A DNA stretch of 64,000 bases from Mycobacterium lentiflavum (lineage in GTDB: Bacteria > Actinomycetota > Actinomycetes > Mycobacteriales > Mycobacteriaceae). Position numbers and translations under genes: made by a program. Under the pieces are notes generated by a model, which saw only the letters and a program-made list of their open reading frames with translations, made no database searches and had not been told where the DNA came from. The stretch is taken from assembly GCF_022374895.2 (NCBI RefSeq), contig NZ_CP092423.2, positions 5,332,001-5,396,000 on the forward strand. The letters run 5' to 3'. Below are positions 9,738 through 18,587 of this stretch, one piece after another (position 1 is the stretch's first letter; each line of letters begins with the position of its first letter).

Positions 9738-10526
9738 TTAGGTGTGGTACTCCCCGCAGTTGACGTCCAATGTCTGCCCGGTGATGCCGCTGGATAGATC
9801 GCTGGCCATGAACAGAATCGCCGAGGCAACCTCGTCCTCGGTGGGCAGCCGCTTCAAGTCGGAGTTCGCCGCGGTGGCCTGGTAGATCTCCTCGGCCGTG
9901 GTCCCGTACTTGCCGGCCTGGTGGTTGAAGTAGGCCTGCAACGTGTCACCCCAGATGTAACCGGGCGCAACGGAATTGACGCGAATACCCTTCTCGCCGA
10001 GTTCGGTGGCCAGCGACTGCGACATGGACAGCAGGGCGGACTTGGCCATCTTGTACGCGCCGTACTTAGCCTGCGAGTGCCTCAGCACCATGGAGTTGAC
10101 GTTGACGACCGAACCCTTGGCGGCCTCCAGCGCCGGCGTGTAGGCCTGGATCAGCCGCAACGCCCCCAGCGCGCTGAGCTCGATCGCGTCACGGATGTGC
10201 TGAAATGTGGTGCCCGCCAACGGCTTCATCGAAGGCACCCGGAACGCGTTGTTGATCAGAACGTCGACCTTGCCGTAGGTCGCCATCGTCTGTTCGACGA
10301 GATTGTTCACCTGATCGTCGTCGGTGATGTCCGTCGACACCGCCAGCGCCTGGTGGCCGGCGTCCTTGAGTTGCTGGGCGACCTCTTCGAGCCGCTCGGC
10401 GGTGCGTGCCGCAAGCACCAGATCCGCCCCGTCGCGTGCACATCGGTGTGCCAGGGTGGTACCGAGGCCCGGTCCGACGCCACTGATGACGACTACCTTC
10501 TTCTTGAGCATCCCGGACATCGTCAC
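9738..10526 (-). CDS. Short-chain dehydrogenase/reductase (Rv3530c-like)
   Basis: The classical SDR has a cofactor motif (VVISGVGPGLGTTLA), the NNAF active-site strand and a YGAYKMAKSAL catalytic Tyr-x3-Lys. The GTG start overlaps the stop of the DUF1214 gene (GTGA); an ATG two codons in would also work. It belongs to the minus-strand unit DUF1214-SDR-sulfotransferase, led by a perfect KstR palindrome. An oxidoreductase acting on a sterol side-chain or ring hydroxyl is a fair inference, but the substrate is not visible in the sequence. Confidence 0.9.
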   Translation of the reverse strand: MTMSGMLKKKVVVISGVGPGLGTTLAHRCARDGADLVLAARTAERLEEVAQQLKDAGHQALAVSTDITDDDQVNNLVEQTMATYGKVDVLINNAFRVPSMKPLAGTTFQHIRDAIELSALGALRLIQAYTPALEAAKGSVVNVNSMVLRHSQAKYGAYKMAKSALLSMSQSLATELGEKGIRVNSVAPGYIWGDTLQAYFNHQAGKYGTTAEEIYQATAANSDLKRLPTEDEVASAILFMASDLSSGITGQTLDVNCGEYHT

Positions 10527-11650
10527 CCCAGCATCCTTGCTTGAATTTGACGCTGGCGCAGCGCAATTCGTTCACGCCAATCGTCCTCGGAAATCTTGTT
10601 GTGGTCGAAATACGGCAACTTGCTCGCCACCGCGTCGAGGTCGACCAGCTCCACGGTCGGCCCGTCGGCATCGGTCAGCTCGCGCGACACCCGCTGCCAG
10701 CGGAATTGCAGATACCCGCGCCGGTGCCCCAAGGTCTCGACCCAGTTGGTCACACCCGGATTCCCGTCGGCGACCACGATGCGGACCTTGCCGTCCGGAT
10801 CCGCCTGTGCCTGAGTGTTGTTCAGCGAGGTCTGGTGGTTGATGTAGTCCAGCGAGATGTACCACAGGCTGCCGAGCTGAAAGCCGAGATAGGGCGCATC
10901 GCTGACCGGAATGGTGATGATCAGCGCCTGGTCGGGATTCAGCTCATAGTGACCCACTGACGAATACTGGGTCGCCAGCCCACCCGGAGTCAGCCGCGGC
11001 GCCACCATCGTGTTGACGGGCAGATTCAGGTAGAACCACTGCGGGAATTGCAGCCAGGTCTTCACCCGCTGCACCAACTGCTTTCCGGCTGTGGCGTAAC
11101 GCTTTTCGATGAGTTCGCGGGTAAGCGGCGGCGGGGCGGTGCCGGCGGTATCGAGTCGGGAAATCGCCAACGTGCCGCGCTGAGCTGACCAGTCGCCGTA
11201 GACCTCACGCATTACCAACTGCCCATTGCTGGTTGGCCGCACCCGCCACTCGAACGTGCCGTCGGCGGCGATCTCCAATTCACGGTCGTCGAACGCGGCC
11301 TGGCTGGCGGGCACGTTGTCGTCGGTGTATTCACCACCGAGCAGCTGGAAGCTCAAGTCGGTGGTGGTACCGCGGACACCGGTGACCACGTAGTCGTGGT
11401 TGGCGTGCAAGCGGGTGCCGAAATACAGGGTGTCGGGATTGTCCAGACCCATCTTGGTGAACGGTCCCGTGCCCGACTGCAGGAATGGGTGATCCCTGTC
11501 GTAGTCGAACGCCAAATGGATACACGCCGAGATGCCGCCTGCCAAATATTGGAGTCCCTCTAAGAGGTCGGCTTCGGTCTCGATGTGGGGTGCGGCGGCG
11601 ACCAGCTTCTCGGCTTCGGCGATCGCATCGGTGAGAGAATCAGAGAACAC
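10523..11650 (-). CDS. DUF1214 domain protein (Rv3531c-like)
   Basis: The 375-residue protein has a C-terminal DUF1214-type region (YFGTRLHANHDYVVTGVRG earlier; DGNPGVTNWVETLGHRRGYL later). Its function is unknown. The GTG start is chosen because a TAGCGT -10-like hexamer lies exactly 6 nt upstream and the KstR box 10 nt upstream, implying a leaderless transcript. It is first in the DUF1214-SDR-sulfotransferase unit. Homologues occur in the KstR regulon of other mycobacteria. Confidence 0.88.
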   Translation of the reverse strand: MFSDSLTDAIAEAEKLVAAAPHIETEADLLEGLQYLAGGISACIHLAFDYDRDHPFLQSGTGPFTKMGLDNPDTLYFGTRLHANHDYVVTGVRGTTTDLSFQLLGGEYTDDNVPASQAAFDDRELEIAADGTFEWRVRPTSNGQLVMREVYGDWSAQRGTLAISRLDTAGTAPPPLTRELIEKRYATAGKQLVQRVKTWLQFPQWFYLNLPVNTMVAPRLTPGGLATQYSSVGHYELNPDQALIITIPVSDAPYLGFQLGSLWYISLDYINHQTSLNNTQAQADPDGKVRIVVADGNPGVTNWVETLGHRRGYLQFRWQRVSRELTDADGPTVELVDLDAVASKLPYFDHNKISEDDWRERIALRQRQIQARMLG

Positions 11651-11660
11651 GCCTAGACGC

Positions 11661-11674
11661 TAGAACGTGTTCTA
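11661..11674. promoter_or_regulatory. KstR operator of the DUF1214-SDR-sulfotransferase unit
   Basis: TAGAACGTGTTCTA is a perfect palindrome apart from the spacer. On the minus strand its outer edge runs into TAGCGT, 6 nt before the GTG start. Confidence 0.92.
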
Positions 11675-11738
11675 CTTTTTCGTCAATGGCGAACATTCCC
11701 GCGCGTCGCCGCCGGGGTTTACCAACGAGGCCCGCTCG

Positions 11739-12041
11739 CTAGGAGGTGCACTGCTGGGACAGGTCGATCAGATGCTGCCGCACATCCGGATGCCGGCTCA
11801 GGTAGTCCATGACGTTCGGGCCGCCACCCTCCGCCTGAGACTTGGCGGACAGCGTCGCCTTCACGTCGGGATGCCGCGATAGATACGCGTCGATGGATTG
11901 CCCCACGGTCTGATTGCACGGATCCGCGCTCGCGATCGGCAGCGCGATCACGCTCGCAGCGGTTGCGGTGAGTAGCCCCCCGGCGATCAGGCCGTACAGT
12001 CCGCGGCGACCCATGCCGCTCGTGTTGGATGTCGTCCTCAT
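11739..12041 (-). CDS. Small secreted haemophore-related (MHB-type) protein
   Basis: The 100-residue protein has an N-terminal signal peptide (LIAGGLLTATAASVIALPIA followed by an ASA cleavage site). The mature part is about 60 residues with one Cys at each end (DPCNQ and QQCTS), which could form a disulfide. It carries two copies of a YLSRHPDV motif. This matches the mycobacterial haem-binding or haemophore-related family (Rv0203-like, PF16525). Haem binding is a family property, not shown here. It sits downstream of hsaF on the same strand. In M. tuberculosis, as I recall, PPE61 and PPE62 occupy this interval. Confidence 0.8.
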   Translation of the reverse strand: MRTTSNTSGMGRRGLYGLIAGGLLTATAASVIALPIASADPCNQTVGQSIDAYLSRHPDVKATLSAKSQAEGGGPNVMDYLSRHPDVRQHLIDLSQQCTS

Positions 12042-12135
12042 GCGCGTGACGCTACGCGCGGCAGCTGTGCCCGGGCTGTGCCCCGACTGTGTTTGAGAGC
12101 AACCTGTGCCCTATCCGTGCTCGAAGGCAGCGGAG

Positions 12136-13212
12136 TCAGCGCGCGACCGCAGTGTCGCTGTCTCCGCGAGCGGCAGGTGCCCCCAGCTCGCGCTTGATCT
12201 CCAGCGCGATGTCGATCAGCTGATCTTCCTGACCACCGATCAGCTTGCGCTGGCCCGCCCGGTGCAGCAGCTCGTGGGCGGGGACGCCGTAACGCTCGCC
12301 CTGACGGACGGCGTGCTTGAGGAAGCTCGAGTAAACCCCGGAGTAACCCATGATCAGCGCGTTGCGGTCGAGCAGGCACTCGGCCGGCATGGCCGGGCGC
12401 ACCACCTCCTCGGCGGCGTCGGCGATGTCGAAGAAGTCGATGCCGGTCTTGACGCCGATCTTGTCGAAGACGCCGATCAGGGCCTCGACCGGCGCGTTGC
12501 CCGCGCCCGCGCCGAAGCGGCGCACGCTGCCGTCGATCTGCTTGGCACCGGCGCGCACGGCCTCGACCGAGTTGGCCACGCCGAGCCCGAGGTTCTCGTG
12601 GCCGTGAAAACCGACCTGCGCGTCGTCGCCGAGCTCGGCGACCAGCGCCTTCACCCGGTCGGCCACCCCGTCGAGCACCAGGGCGCCGGCGGAGTCGACG
12701 ACGTAGACGCACTGACAGCCGGCGTCGGCCATGATCCGGGCTTGGGCGGCCAGCTTCTCCGGCGAGATGGTGTGCGCCATCATCAAGAACCCGACGGTTT
12801 CCAGGCCGAGTTCGCGGGCCAGCCCGAAGTGCTGGATCGACACGTCGGCCTCGGTGCAGTGGGTGGCGATCCGGCAGATCGAGCCGCCGTTGTTCTGCGC
12901 CTCTTTGATGTCCTCCTTGGTGCCGACGCCCGGCAGCATCAGGAACGCGATCTTGGCTTCCTTGGCCGTCTCGGCGGCCAGCTTGATCAGCTCCTGCTCG
13001 GGGGTCTTGGAGAAGCCGTAGTTGAACGACGAGCCGCCCAATCCGTCGCCGTGGGTCACCTCGATCACCGGCACCCCGGCCGCGTCGAGGGCCGACACGA
13101 TCGCCTGGACCTCGTCCTTGGTGAACTGGTGGCGCTTGTGGTGGGAGCCGTCCCGCAGCGACGTGTCCGTCATCCGGACGTCCCACACCGGGTTGAAAAA
13201 GATGTCGCTCAT
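12136..13212 (-). CDS. hsaF: 4-hydroxy-2-oxovalerate (oxohexanoate) aldolase HsaF
   Basis: The 358-residue DRE-TIM metalloaldolase cleaves 4-hydroxy-2-oxohexanoate to pyruvate and propanal. Visible are the metal- and substrate-binding TDTSLRDGSHHKRHQFT segment, the catalytic-histidine context VGFHGHENLGLG, and a DGSVRRFGAGAGNAPVE loop. The ATG overlaps the hsaG stop (ATGA). HsaF and HsaG of this family form a channelling complex that passes the aldehyde directly. It is the third gene of the hsaE-hsaG-hsaF unit that removes the ring-A fragment released by HsaD. Confidence 0.96.
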   Translation of the reverse strand: MSDIFFNPVWDVRMTDTSLRDGSHHKRHQFTKDEVQAIVSALDAAGVPVIEVTHGDGLGGSSFNYGFSKTPEQELIKLAAETAKEAKIAFLMLPGVGTKEDIKEAQNNGGSICRIATHCTEADVSIQHFGLARELGLETVGFLMMAHTISPEKLAAQARIMADAGCQCVYVVDSAGALVLDGVADRVKALVAELGDDAQVGFHGHENLGLGVANSVEAVRAGAKQIDGSVRRFGAGAGNAPVEALIGVFDKIGVKTGIDFFDIADAAEEVVRPAMPAECLLDRNALIMGYSGVYSSFLKHAVRQGERYGVPAHELLHRAGQRKLIGGQEDQLIDIALEIKRELGAPAARGDSDTAVAR

Positions 13213-14129
13213 GCCTGCGCTCCTCCCGCCTTGGCGGCCAAGGATTCTTTAGCAATCTCTTCGCCGACTTTGGTGGCCGCGGCCGTCATGATGTCGAGAT
13301 TTCCGGCGTAGGGCGGCAGGTAATCGCCGGCACCCTCGACCTCGACGAACGTCGTGACCACGTGGTTGCCGCCGTTGACCACCGACGGCTCGTCGAACTG
13401 CGGCTCGTTGAGCAGCCGGTATCCGGGAACATAGGTCTGCACCTCGGCGACCACGTCGTGGATGGATTTGGCGATCGCGTCGCGGTCGGCGTCCTCGGGA
13501 ATGGCACAGAAGATGGTGTCGCGCATGATCATCGGCGGATCGGCCGGGTTCAAGATGATGATCGCCTTGCCGCGCTGGGCGCCTCCGATGGTCTCGACGC
13601 CCTTGCTGGTGGTCTTGGTGAATTCGTCGATGTTGGCCCGAGTGCCCGGCCCGGCGGACACCGACGACACCGACGCGACGATCTCGGCGTAGGGCACCGT
13701 CACCACTCGCGAGACCGCGTAGACGATCGGAATCGTGGCCTGCCCACCGCAGGTGATCATGTTGACGTTGGGCGCATCCAGGTGCTGGCGCAGGTTCGCC
13801 GGCGGAATGACCGCCGGGCCCACCGCGGCCGGTGTCAGGTCAATGGCCCGGATCCCGGCGGCCTCGTACTTCGGGGCCGCGTCCCGGTGCACGTAGGCGC
13901 TGGTGGCCTCGAACACCAGATCGGGCTTCTCCGATTGGGCCAGCAGCCAGTCGACGCCCTCGTGGGTGGTCTCCAAACCCAGCTTGCGGGCCCGAGCCAA
14001 GCCTTCGCTTTCCGGGTCGATCCCCACCATCCAGCGCGGCTCCAGCCAGTCCGATCGCAGGAGCTTGTACAGCAGGTCGGTGCTGATATTTCCCGACCCG
14101 ACAATCGCCACACTCGCCTTTGCCGGCAT
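13209..14129 (-). CDS. hsaG: Acylating propanal/acetaldehyde dehydrogenase HsaG
   Basis: The 306-residue enzyme oxidises propanal with NAD and CoA to propionyl-CoA. It has an N-terminal Rossmann motif (VAIVGSGNISTDLLYKLL) and the catalytic-cysteine segment NMITCGGQATIPIVYAV. The frame is open 64 codons further upstream, but the ATG used here gives the family length and a typical MPAKASVAIVGSG start. It is translationally coupled to hsaF. The propionyl-CoA made here joins that from side-chain degradation. Confidence 0.95.
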   Translation of the reverse strand: MPAKASVAIVGSGNISTDLLYKLLRSDWLEPRWMVGIDPESEGLARARKLGLETTHEGVDWLLAQSEKPDLVFEATSAYVHRDAAPKYEAAGIRAIDLTPAAVGPAVIPPANLRQHLDAPNVNMITCGGQATIPIVYAVSRVVTVPYAEIVASVSSVSAGPGTRANIDEFTKTTSKGVETIGGAQRGKAIIILNPADPPMIMRDTIFCAIPEDADRDAIAKSIHDVVAEVQTYVPGYRLLNEPQFDEPSVVNGGNHVVTTFVEVEGAGDYLPPYAGNLDIMTAAATKVGEEIAKESLAAKAGGAQA

Positions 14130-14190
14130 GATGCCGCCTTTCCCTGCTCTTTCAGGCGTTAAATCAACTGATTCAAAACTAATCCGAAGC

Positions 14191-14976
14191 CTATTCGAAC
14201 GACAAATGGACCGAACCCAGCCCCGTGAATTCGGCGACGAAGTCGTCACCGGGGCGGGCATCGATCGCCTTCGTGCAGGAACCCGGTAGCACGACGTCAC
14301 CTTTACGCAGCCGCACCCCAAAGCTTTCCACCTTGCGGGCCAGCCATGCCACCGCCGTCACCGGATTGCCCAGCACGGCATCGCTGCGGCCCTCGGCGAT
14401 CACCTCACCGTTGCGGGTCAGCACCGCGTCGATCGTCTTGACGTCGATGTCGGCGGGCGACACCCGGGACTTGCCCAGCACGTACCCGGCCGATGAGGCG
14501 TTGTCGGCGATGGTGTCGCACAACGCGATCTTCCAGTCGGTGATTCGGGTATCGATCAACTCGATCGAAGGCACCAGGGCTTCGGTGGCGGCCAGCACGT
14601 CCTCTTCGGTGCACCCGGCTCCCGGCAGGTCGGCGGCCAGGATGAAGCCGACCTCGACCTCCACCCGCGGGTACAAGTATTTGTCCGCCTGGACCGGGAT
14701 GTCCTCGAACACCTGCATCTCGTCGAGCAGGTGACCGTAGTCCGGCTCGTCGACGCCCATCATCTGCTGCATCGCCTTGCTGGACAGGCCGACTTTGTGG
14801 CCCAGCACCCGCGCGCCCTCGGCGACCCGCTGGCGAATGTTGATCAACTGGATCTCGTAGGCGTCGACGACGTCGATGTCGGGGTGCGCGGAGGTTAACG
14901 GAGCGATCGGCTCGCGGCTGCGCTCGGCTTGCGCCAGGTCGGCTGCCAGCTCGTCGCGGGTCGCAACACTGAGCAT
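14191..14976 (-). CDS. hsaE: 2-hydroxyhexa-2,4-dienoate hydratase HsaE
   Basis: The 261-residue member of the fumarylacetoacetase-like hydratase family converts the dienoate released by HsaD into 4-hydroxy-2-oxohexanoate. Metal-site residues appear in YPRVEVEVGFILAADL (Glu-x-Glu) and in VPSIELIDTRITDW. It is first in the minus-strand unit hsaE-hsaG-hsaF. Its promoter shares the short divergent gap, and the KstR box, with kstD. Confidence 0.95.
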   Translation of the reverse strand: MLSVATRDELAADLAQAERSREPIAPLTSAHPDIDVVDAYEIQLINIRQRVAEGARVLGHKVGLSSKAMQQMMGVDEPDYGHLLDEMQVFEDIPVQADKYLYPRVEVEVGFILAADLPGAGCTEEDVLAATEALVPSIELIDTRITDWKIALCDTIADNASSAGYVLGKSRVSPADIDVKTIDAVLTRNGEVIAEGRSDAVLGNPVTAVAWLARKVESFGVRLRKGDVVLPGSCTKAIDARPGDDFVAEFTGLGSVHLSFE

Positions 14977-15033
14977 TTACCGAAGTCCCCTCGTCCGTTT
15001 GACCGGGCCGGTAGCGGCCAGCCCGGGCAATTC

Positions 15034-15047
15034 TATAACGTGTTCTA
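15034..15047. promoter_or_regulatory. KstR operator between hsaE and kstD
   Basis: TATAACGTGTTCTA fits the KstR consensus. It ends one nucleotide before the kstD ATG, so any kstD transcript must be leaderless or start inside the box. It also controls the divergent hsaE unit. Confidence 0.9.
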
Positions 15048-15048
15048 C

Positions 15049-16731
15049 ATGACAGCGCAGGAGTACGACGTCGTCGTGGTCGGAAGCGGCGGAGCCGGCA
15101 TGGTGGCTGCCCTCGCCGCCGCGCACCGAGGCCTTTCGACATTAGTCATCGAGAAGGCCCCGCATTTCGGCGGCTCCACCGCACGGTCCGGGGGCGGCGT
15201 CTGGATCCCGAACAACGAAGTCCTCCGGCGCGACGGCGTGAAGGACACACCCGAGGCTGCCCGCACCTACCTGCACGGCATCGTCGGCGATGTGGTCGAG
15301 CCCGAGCGCATCGACACTTACCTGCAGCGCGGTCCCGAAATGCTGTCGTTCGTGCTGAAGAACACCCCGTTGAAGATGTGCTGGGTGCCGCGTTACTCCG
15401 ACTACTACCCCGAGGCGCCGGGCGGCCGCGCGGAGGGGCGCTCGATCGAGCCCAAACCGTTCGACGCGCGCAAGCTCGGTCCCGACGAAGCCGGGCTCGA
15501 GCCGGCCTACGGCAAAGTGCCCCTCAATGTGGTTGTGATGCAGCAGGACTACGTGCGGCTGAACATGCTGAAGCGACACCCGCGGGGAGTGCTGCGCAGC
15601 TTGAAGGTCGGCGCCCGCACCATGTGGGCGAAGGCGACCGGTAAGAACCTGGTTGGCATGGGCCGGGCGCTGATCGGTCCGTTGCGGATTGGGCTGCAGC
15701 GGGCCGGGGTTCCGGTGCAGCTGAACACCGCTTTGACTGATCTCTACGTCGAAGACGGCGTGGTTCGGGGTGTCTACGTCCGCTCCGCTGGCGAGTCTGA
15801 ATCGGCTGAGCCGCAGCTGATCCGGGCCCGGCGCGGAGTGATCCTGGCCAGCGGCGGCTTCGAGCACAACGAGCAGATGCGGGTGAAGTACCAGCGCGCG
15901 CCGATCACCACGGAGTGGACCGTCGGCGCCAAGGCCAACACCGGCGACGGCATCATCGCGGGCGAAAAGCTGGGCGCCGCACTGGATATCATGGAGGATG
16001 CTTGGTGGGGCCCGACTGTTCCACTGGTCGGCGCGCCGTGGTTCGCGTTGTCGGAGCGCAACTCGCCGGGCTCGATCATCGTCAACATGTCCGGCAAGCG
16101 GTTCATGAACGAGTCGATGCCCTACGTCGAAGCCTGCCACCATATGTACGGTGGAGAATTCGGCCAGGGCCCCGGGCCGGGCGAAAATATTCCCGCGTGG
16201 CTGGTGTTCGACCAGCAGTACCGGGACCGCTACATCTTCGCGGGACTGCAGCCCGGACAACGCATTCCGACCAAGTGGATGGAATCCGGCGTCATCATCA
16301 AGGCCGACACGCTCGAGGAGCTGGCCGAGAAAGCCGGCTTACCCGTCGCCGAGTTCACCGCGACTGTGGCGCGGTTCAACGGCTTTGCCCGCTCCGGAGT
16401 CGACGAGGACTTCCACCGCGGTGAGAGCGCTTATGACAAGTACTACGGCGACCCCACCAACAAGCCCAACCCGAACCTCGGCGAGCTCACTCACGCGCCG
16501 TATTACGCCGCCAAGATGGTGCCCGGCGATCTGGGGACCAAGGGTGGCATCCGCACCGATGTCCACGGCCGCGCGCTGCGCGACGACGGCAGCGTCATCG
16601 ACGGCCTCTACGCGGCGGGTAACGTCAGTGCACCGGTAATGGGGCACACCTATCCGGGTCCGGGCGGCACCATTGGGCCGGCGATGACCTTCGGGTACCT
16701 CGCCGCGCTGCACATCGCAGGAGAGAACTGA
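15049..16731 (+). CDS. kstD: 3-ketosteroid delta-1-dehydrogenase
   Basis: The 560-residue flavoenzyme introduces the delta-1 double bond into ring A of 3-keto-4-ene steroids. It has an N-terminal FAD motif (DVVVVGSGGAGMVAALAAAH), a GGSTARSGGGVWIP loop, an internal IILAS-type FAD strand (GVILASGGFEHN), and a C-terminal YPGPGGTIGPAMTFG motif typical of KstD. The ATG is one base after the KstR box; an in-frame GTG lies inside the box but is less likely. It works with KshAB: together they make the unstable 9-hydroxy-1,4-diene that opens to 3-HSA. Confidence 0.97.
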   Translation: MTAQEYDVVVVGSGGAGMVAALAAAHRGLSTLVIEKAPHFGGSTARSGGGVWIPNNEVLRRDGVKDTPEAARTYLHGIVGDVVEPERIDTYLQRGPEMLSFVLKNTPLKMCWVPRYSDYYPEAPGGRAEGRSIEPKPFDARKLGPDEAGLEPAYGKVPLNVVVMQQDYVRLNMLKRHPRGVLRSLKVGARTMWAKATGKNLVGMGRALIGPLRIGLQRAGVPVQLNTALTDLYVEDGVVRGVYVRSAGESESAEPQLIRARRGVILASGGFEHNEQMRVKYQRAPITTEWTVGAKANTGDGIIAGEKLGAALDIMEDAWWGPTVPLVGAPWFALSERNSPGSIIVNMSGKRFMNESMPYVEACHHMYGGEFGQGPGPGENIPAWLVFDQQYRDRYIFAGLQPGQRIPTKWMESGVIIKADTLEELAEKAGLPVAEFTATVARFNGFARSGVDEDFHRGESAYDKYYGDPTNKPNPNLGELTHAPYYAAKMVPGDLGTKGGIRTDVHGRALRDDGSVIDGLYAAGNVSAPVMGHTYPGPGGTIGPAMTFGYLAALHIAGEN

Positions 16732-16732
16732 C

Positions 16733-17602
16733 ATGCCCATCGATGTAGACGTCGCGCTGGCCGCGGAGCTGGAACCGCTTGAATTCTCTTGGTCCAGTAG
16801 CGATATCCAGCTGTATCACCTTGGGCTGGGCGCGGGCGCCGACCCCATGGATCCGCGCGAGCTGCGCTACCTGGTCGACGACACCCCCCAGGTGCTGCCG
16901 ACCTTCGGCAACGTCGCGGCGTCCTTCCACATGACCAAGCCGCCGACGGTGCAATTCCCCGGCATCGACATCGAGCTGAGCAAGGTGCTGCACGCCAGCG
17001 AGCGCATCGAGGTGCCCGGGCCGCTGCCACCGTCGGGTTCGGCCACGGCAATCACCCGGTTCACCGATATCTGGGACAAGGGCAAGGCCGCGGTGATCTG
17101 GAGCGAGACGACGGCGACCGCGCCCGACGGCACCGTGCTGTGGACGCAGCGTCGGTCGATCTTCGCCCGCGGTGAGGGCGGCTTCGGCGGCGAGCGCGGG
17201 CCTTCCGGGGGCGGGTCGTCGGATGGAGCTCCCGATCGGGCTCCCGACCTCGAGCTCGACGTGCCGATCCTGCCGCAGCAGGCGCTGCTCTACCGGCTGT
17301 GCGGCGACCGTAATCCATTGCACTCCGACCCCGAATTCGCTGCTGCCGCAGGCTTTCCCCAGCCGATCCTGCATGGCCTGTGCACCTATGGCATGACCTG
17401 CAAGGCCATCACCGATGCGCTACTGGACGGCGACGCTTCGGCTGTCGCCGCTTATGGCGCGCGCTTTGCCGGTGTCGCATTCCCGGGCGAGACGCTCAAG
17501 GCCGGCATCTGGAAGGACGACAACCGATTCGTGGCCAGCGTTGTCGCGCCGGCCCGCGACAACGCGGTAGTGCTGTCCGGCGTCGAGCTGGTCCCCGCAT
17601 AG
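16733..17602 (+). CDS. chsH3: MaoC-type steroid enoyl-CoA hydratase (Rv3538-like)
   Basis: The 289-residue protein is a double hot-dog hydratase like the eukaryotic hydratase-2 domain. The C-terminal half has the catalytic motif LYRLCGDRNPLHSDPEFAAA followed by QPILHGLCTYG, with the Asp/His pair. The N-terminal half is the degenerate hot dog. It starts 1 nt after the kstD stop and shares the promoter. I recall Rv3538 being described as ChsH3, a hydratase of an earlier side-chain beta-oxidation round (older name hsd4B). The symbol is used on that basis. Confidence 0.88.
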   Translation: MPIDVDVALAAELEPLEFSWSSSDIQLYHLGLGAGADPMDPRELRYLVDDTPQVLPTFGNVAASFHMTKPPTVQFPGIDIELSKVLHASERIEVPGPLPPSGSATAITRFTDIWDKGKAAVIWSETTATAPDGTVLWTQRRSIFARGEGGFGGERGPSGGGSSDGAPDRAPDLELDVPILPQQALLYRLCGDRNPLHSDPEFAAAAGFPQPILHGLCTYGMTCKAITDALLDGDASAVAAYGARFAGVAFPGETLKAGIWKDDNRFVASVVAPARDNAVVLSGVELVPA

Positions 17603-17656
17603 GGTTTCGCGCCGAGCCCCCGGCGCCTCGCGTCCGGAGTTATCGCGTTCCCGATC

Positions 17657-17702
17657 GTGAAGTTAGCTTCACGTTCGCCCGCCAGTGTGAAGGTAACTTC
17701 AC
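17657..17702. repeat. Hairpin repeat, left copy of DUF559 unit 1
   Basis: Two near-inverted 16-mers, GTGAAGTTAGCTTCAC and GTGAAGGTAACTTCAC, are separated by 14 nt. Each 16-mer is itself a partial palindrome. The copy at 18588-18633 has the same length and orientation, with 36 of 46 positions identical. The DUF559 stop codon lies in its last bases. Confidence 0.85.
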
Positions 17703-18538
17703 GCTCGACGGGCACGAGCGGCGCGTACCCGCCGGACGATCTCGGCTGGGCGGTCCCCCGCGACTACCCGAATTACGATCCACCCCAAACGCTCGAGCGT
17801 TTCTAACCGCCGAACGTCCCAGGTGTATTGCCTGCGGTCGTTGCGGTGTTGCTCGCCGTCATACTCGACCGCGACTTTCAGTTCTTCCCAACCCATATCC
17901 AGATAAGCCACCGGCTCACCGAAGTGATCGAAAACTGGGATCTGCGTTTGAGGCGGCGGTAATCCTGCCTGGACGAGCACAATGCGCAGCCAAGACTCCT
18001 TCGGCGACTGCGCCCCACTATCACAAAGTGCTATGGCCTCCCTTGCCTGCATGATGCCTCGGCGGCCCGAGTAGCGCTCCGCGAGCAGCTCGACATCGGC
18101 GGCCTTGATTCGTGTTGCTCGAGCCAATGCGTCGATGCCCGCAACCGCGGCGGTGATCGGATACCAACAGCCGAGGTCCAGGGTCGTCCTGGGTGGAGAG
18201 GTCACGGAGATCCCCCCTACGGCGGTGATCTCGTCATCCTCGATACGGTCGCCATGAGCCCGGATCCCAGCTTGAGGGTGGCGGTTGTCGTGAATGAGGT
18301 CCACCACCGTCGCGCCCTCGACCCATTTGCTCCCGTGCAGCGCCGCCGCGGAGAAACCGGCGACCACACCCTGACGCCCGCTCCACAACCATCCCGCCCG
18401 CGCGCGCAGCGCGGCGGTAACGTCGGCATCCCGACTGACATACACATTTCGGAAAAGACGGGTATAGCCATTGGATAGCTGACCCCTGGTTACTGCGCCT
18501 CGAGCGATGGCCTCACTACCAAGGAACGGCTCACCCAC
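17699..18538 (-). CDS. DUF559 (Vsr-like) protein with N-terminal AbiEi-antitoxin-like region, unit 1
   Basis: The 279-residue protein starts at GTG. The N-terminal part (SEAIARGAVTRGQLSNGYTR, YVSRDADVTA) resembles the winged-helix region of AbiEi-type antitoxin proteins. The C-terminal part is DUF559, a Vsr-like PD-(D/E)XK fold: SPKESWLR (Glu), PVAYLDMGWEELKVAVEYDG (Asp, then Glu-x-Lys and Glu), EQH, and a final LERLGWIVIRV strand. No biochemical function is known to me. It lies between the convergent chsH3 and ltp2 genes, flanked on both sides by related hairpins, and its stop codon is formed by the left one. In M. tuberculosis PPE63 is, as I recall, at this place. A similar gene is found at 35614-36531. 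Confidence 0.88.
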   Translation of the reverse strand: MGEPFLGSEAIARGAVTRGQLSNGYTRLFRNVYVSRDADVTAALRARAGWLWSGRQGVVAGFSAAALHGSKWVEGATVVDLIHDNRHPQAGIRAHGDRIEDDEITAVGGISVTSPPRTTLDLGCWYPITAAVAGIDALARATRIKAADVELLAERYSGRRGIMQAREAIALCDSGAQSPKESWLRIVLVQAGLPPPQTQIPVFDHFGEPVAYLDMGWEELKVAVEYDGEQHRNDRRQYTWDVRRLETLERLGWIVIRVVAGDRPAEIVRRVRAARARRA

Positions 18539-18587
18539 GATCGCAGCGTCGCACGGCTCGCCGGCCTCGTCACTTCACTCGTCGGGC

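Noticed and set aside
17699..18538. DUF559 gene as an IS transposase
   Set aside because: No DDE or HUH-type motif is present and no terminal inverted repeats with target duplication were found. The domain is a Vsr-like PD-(D/E)XK fold. A mobile-unit hypothesis is kept separately on the hairpin evidence.
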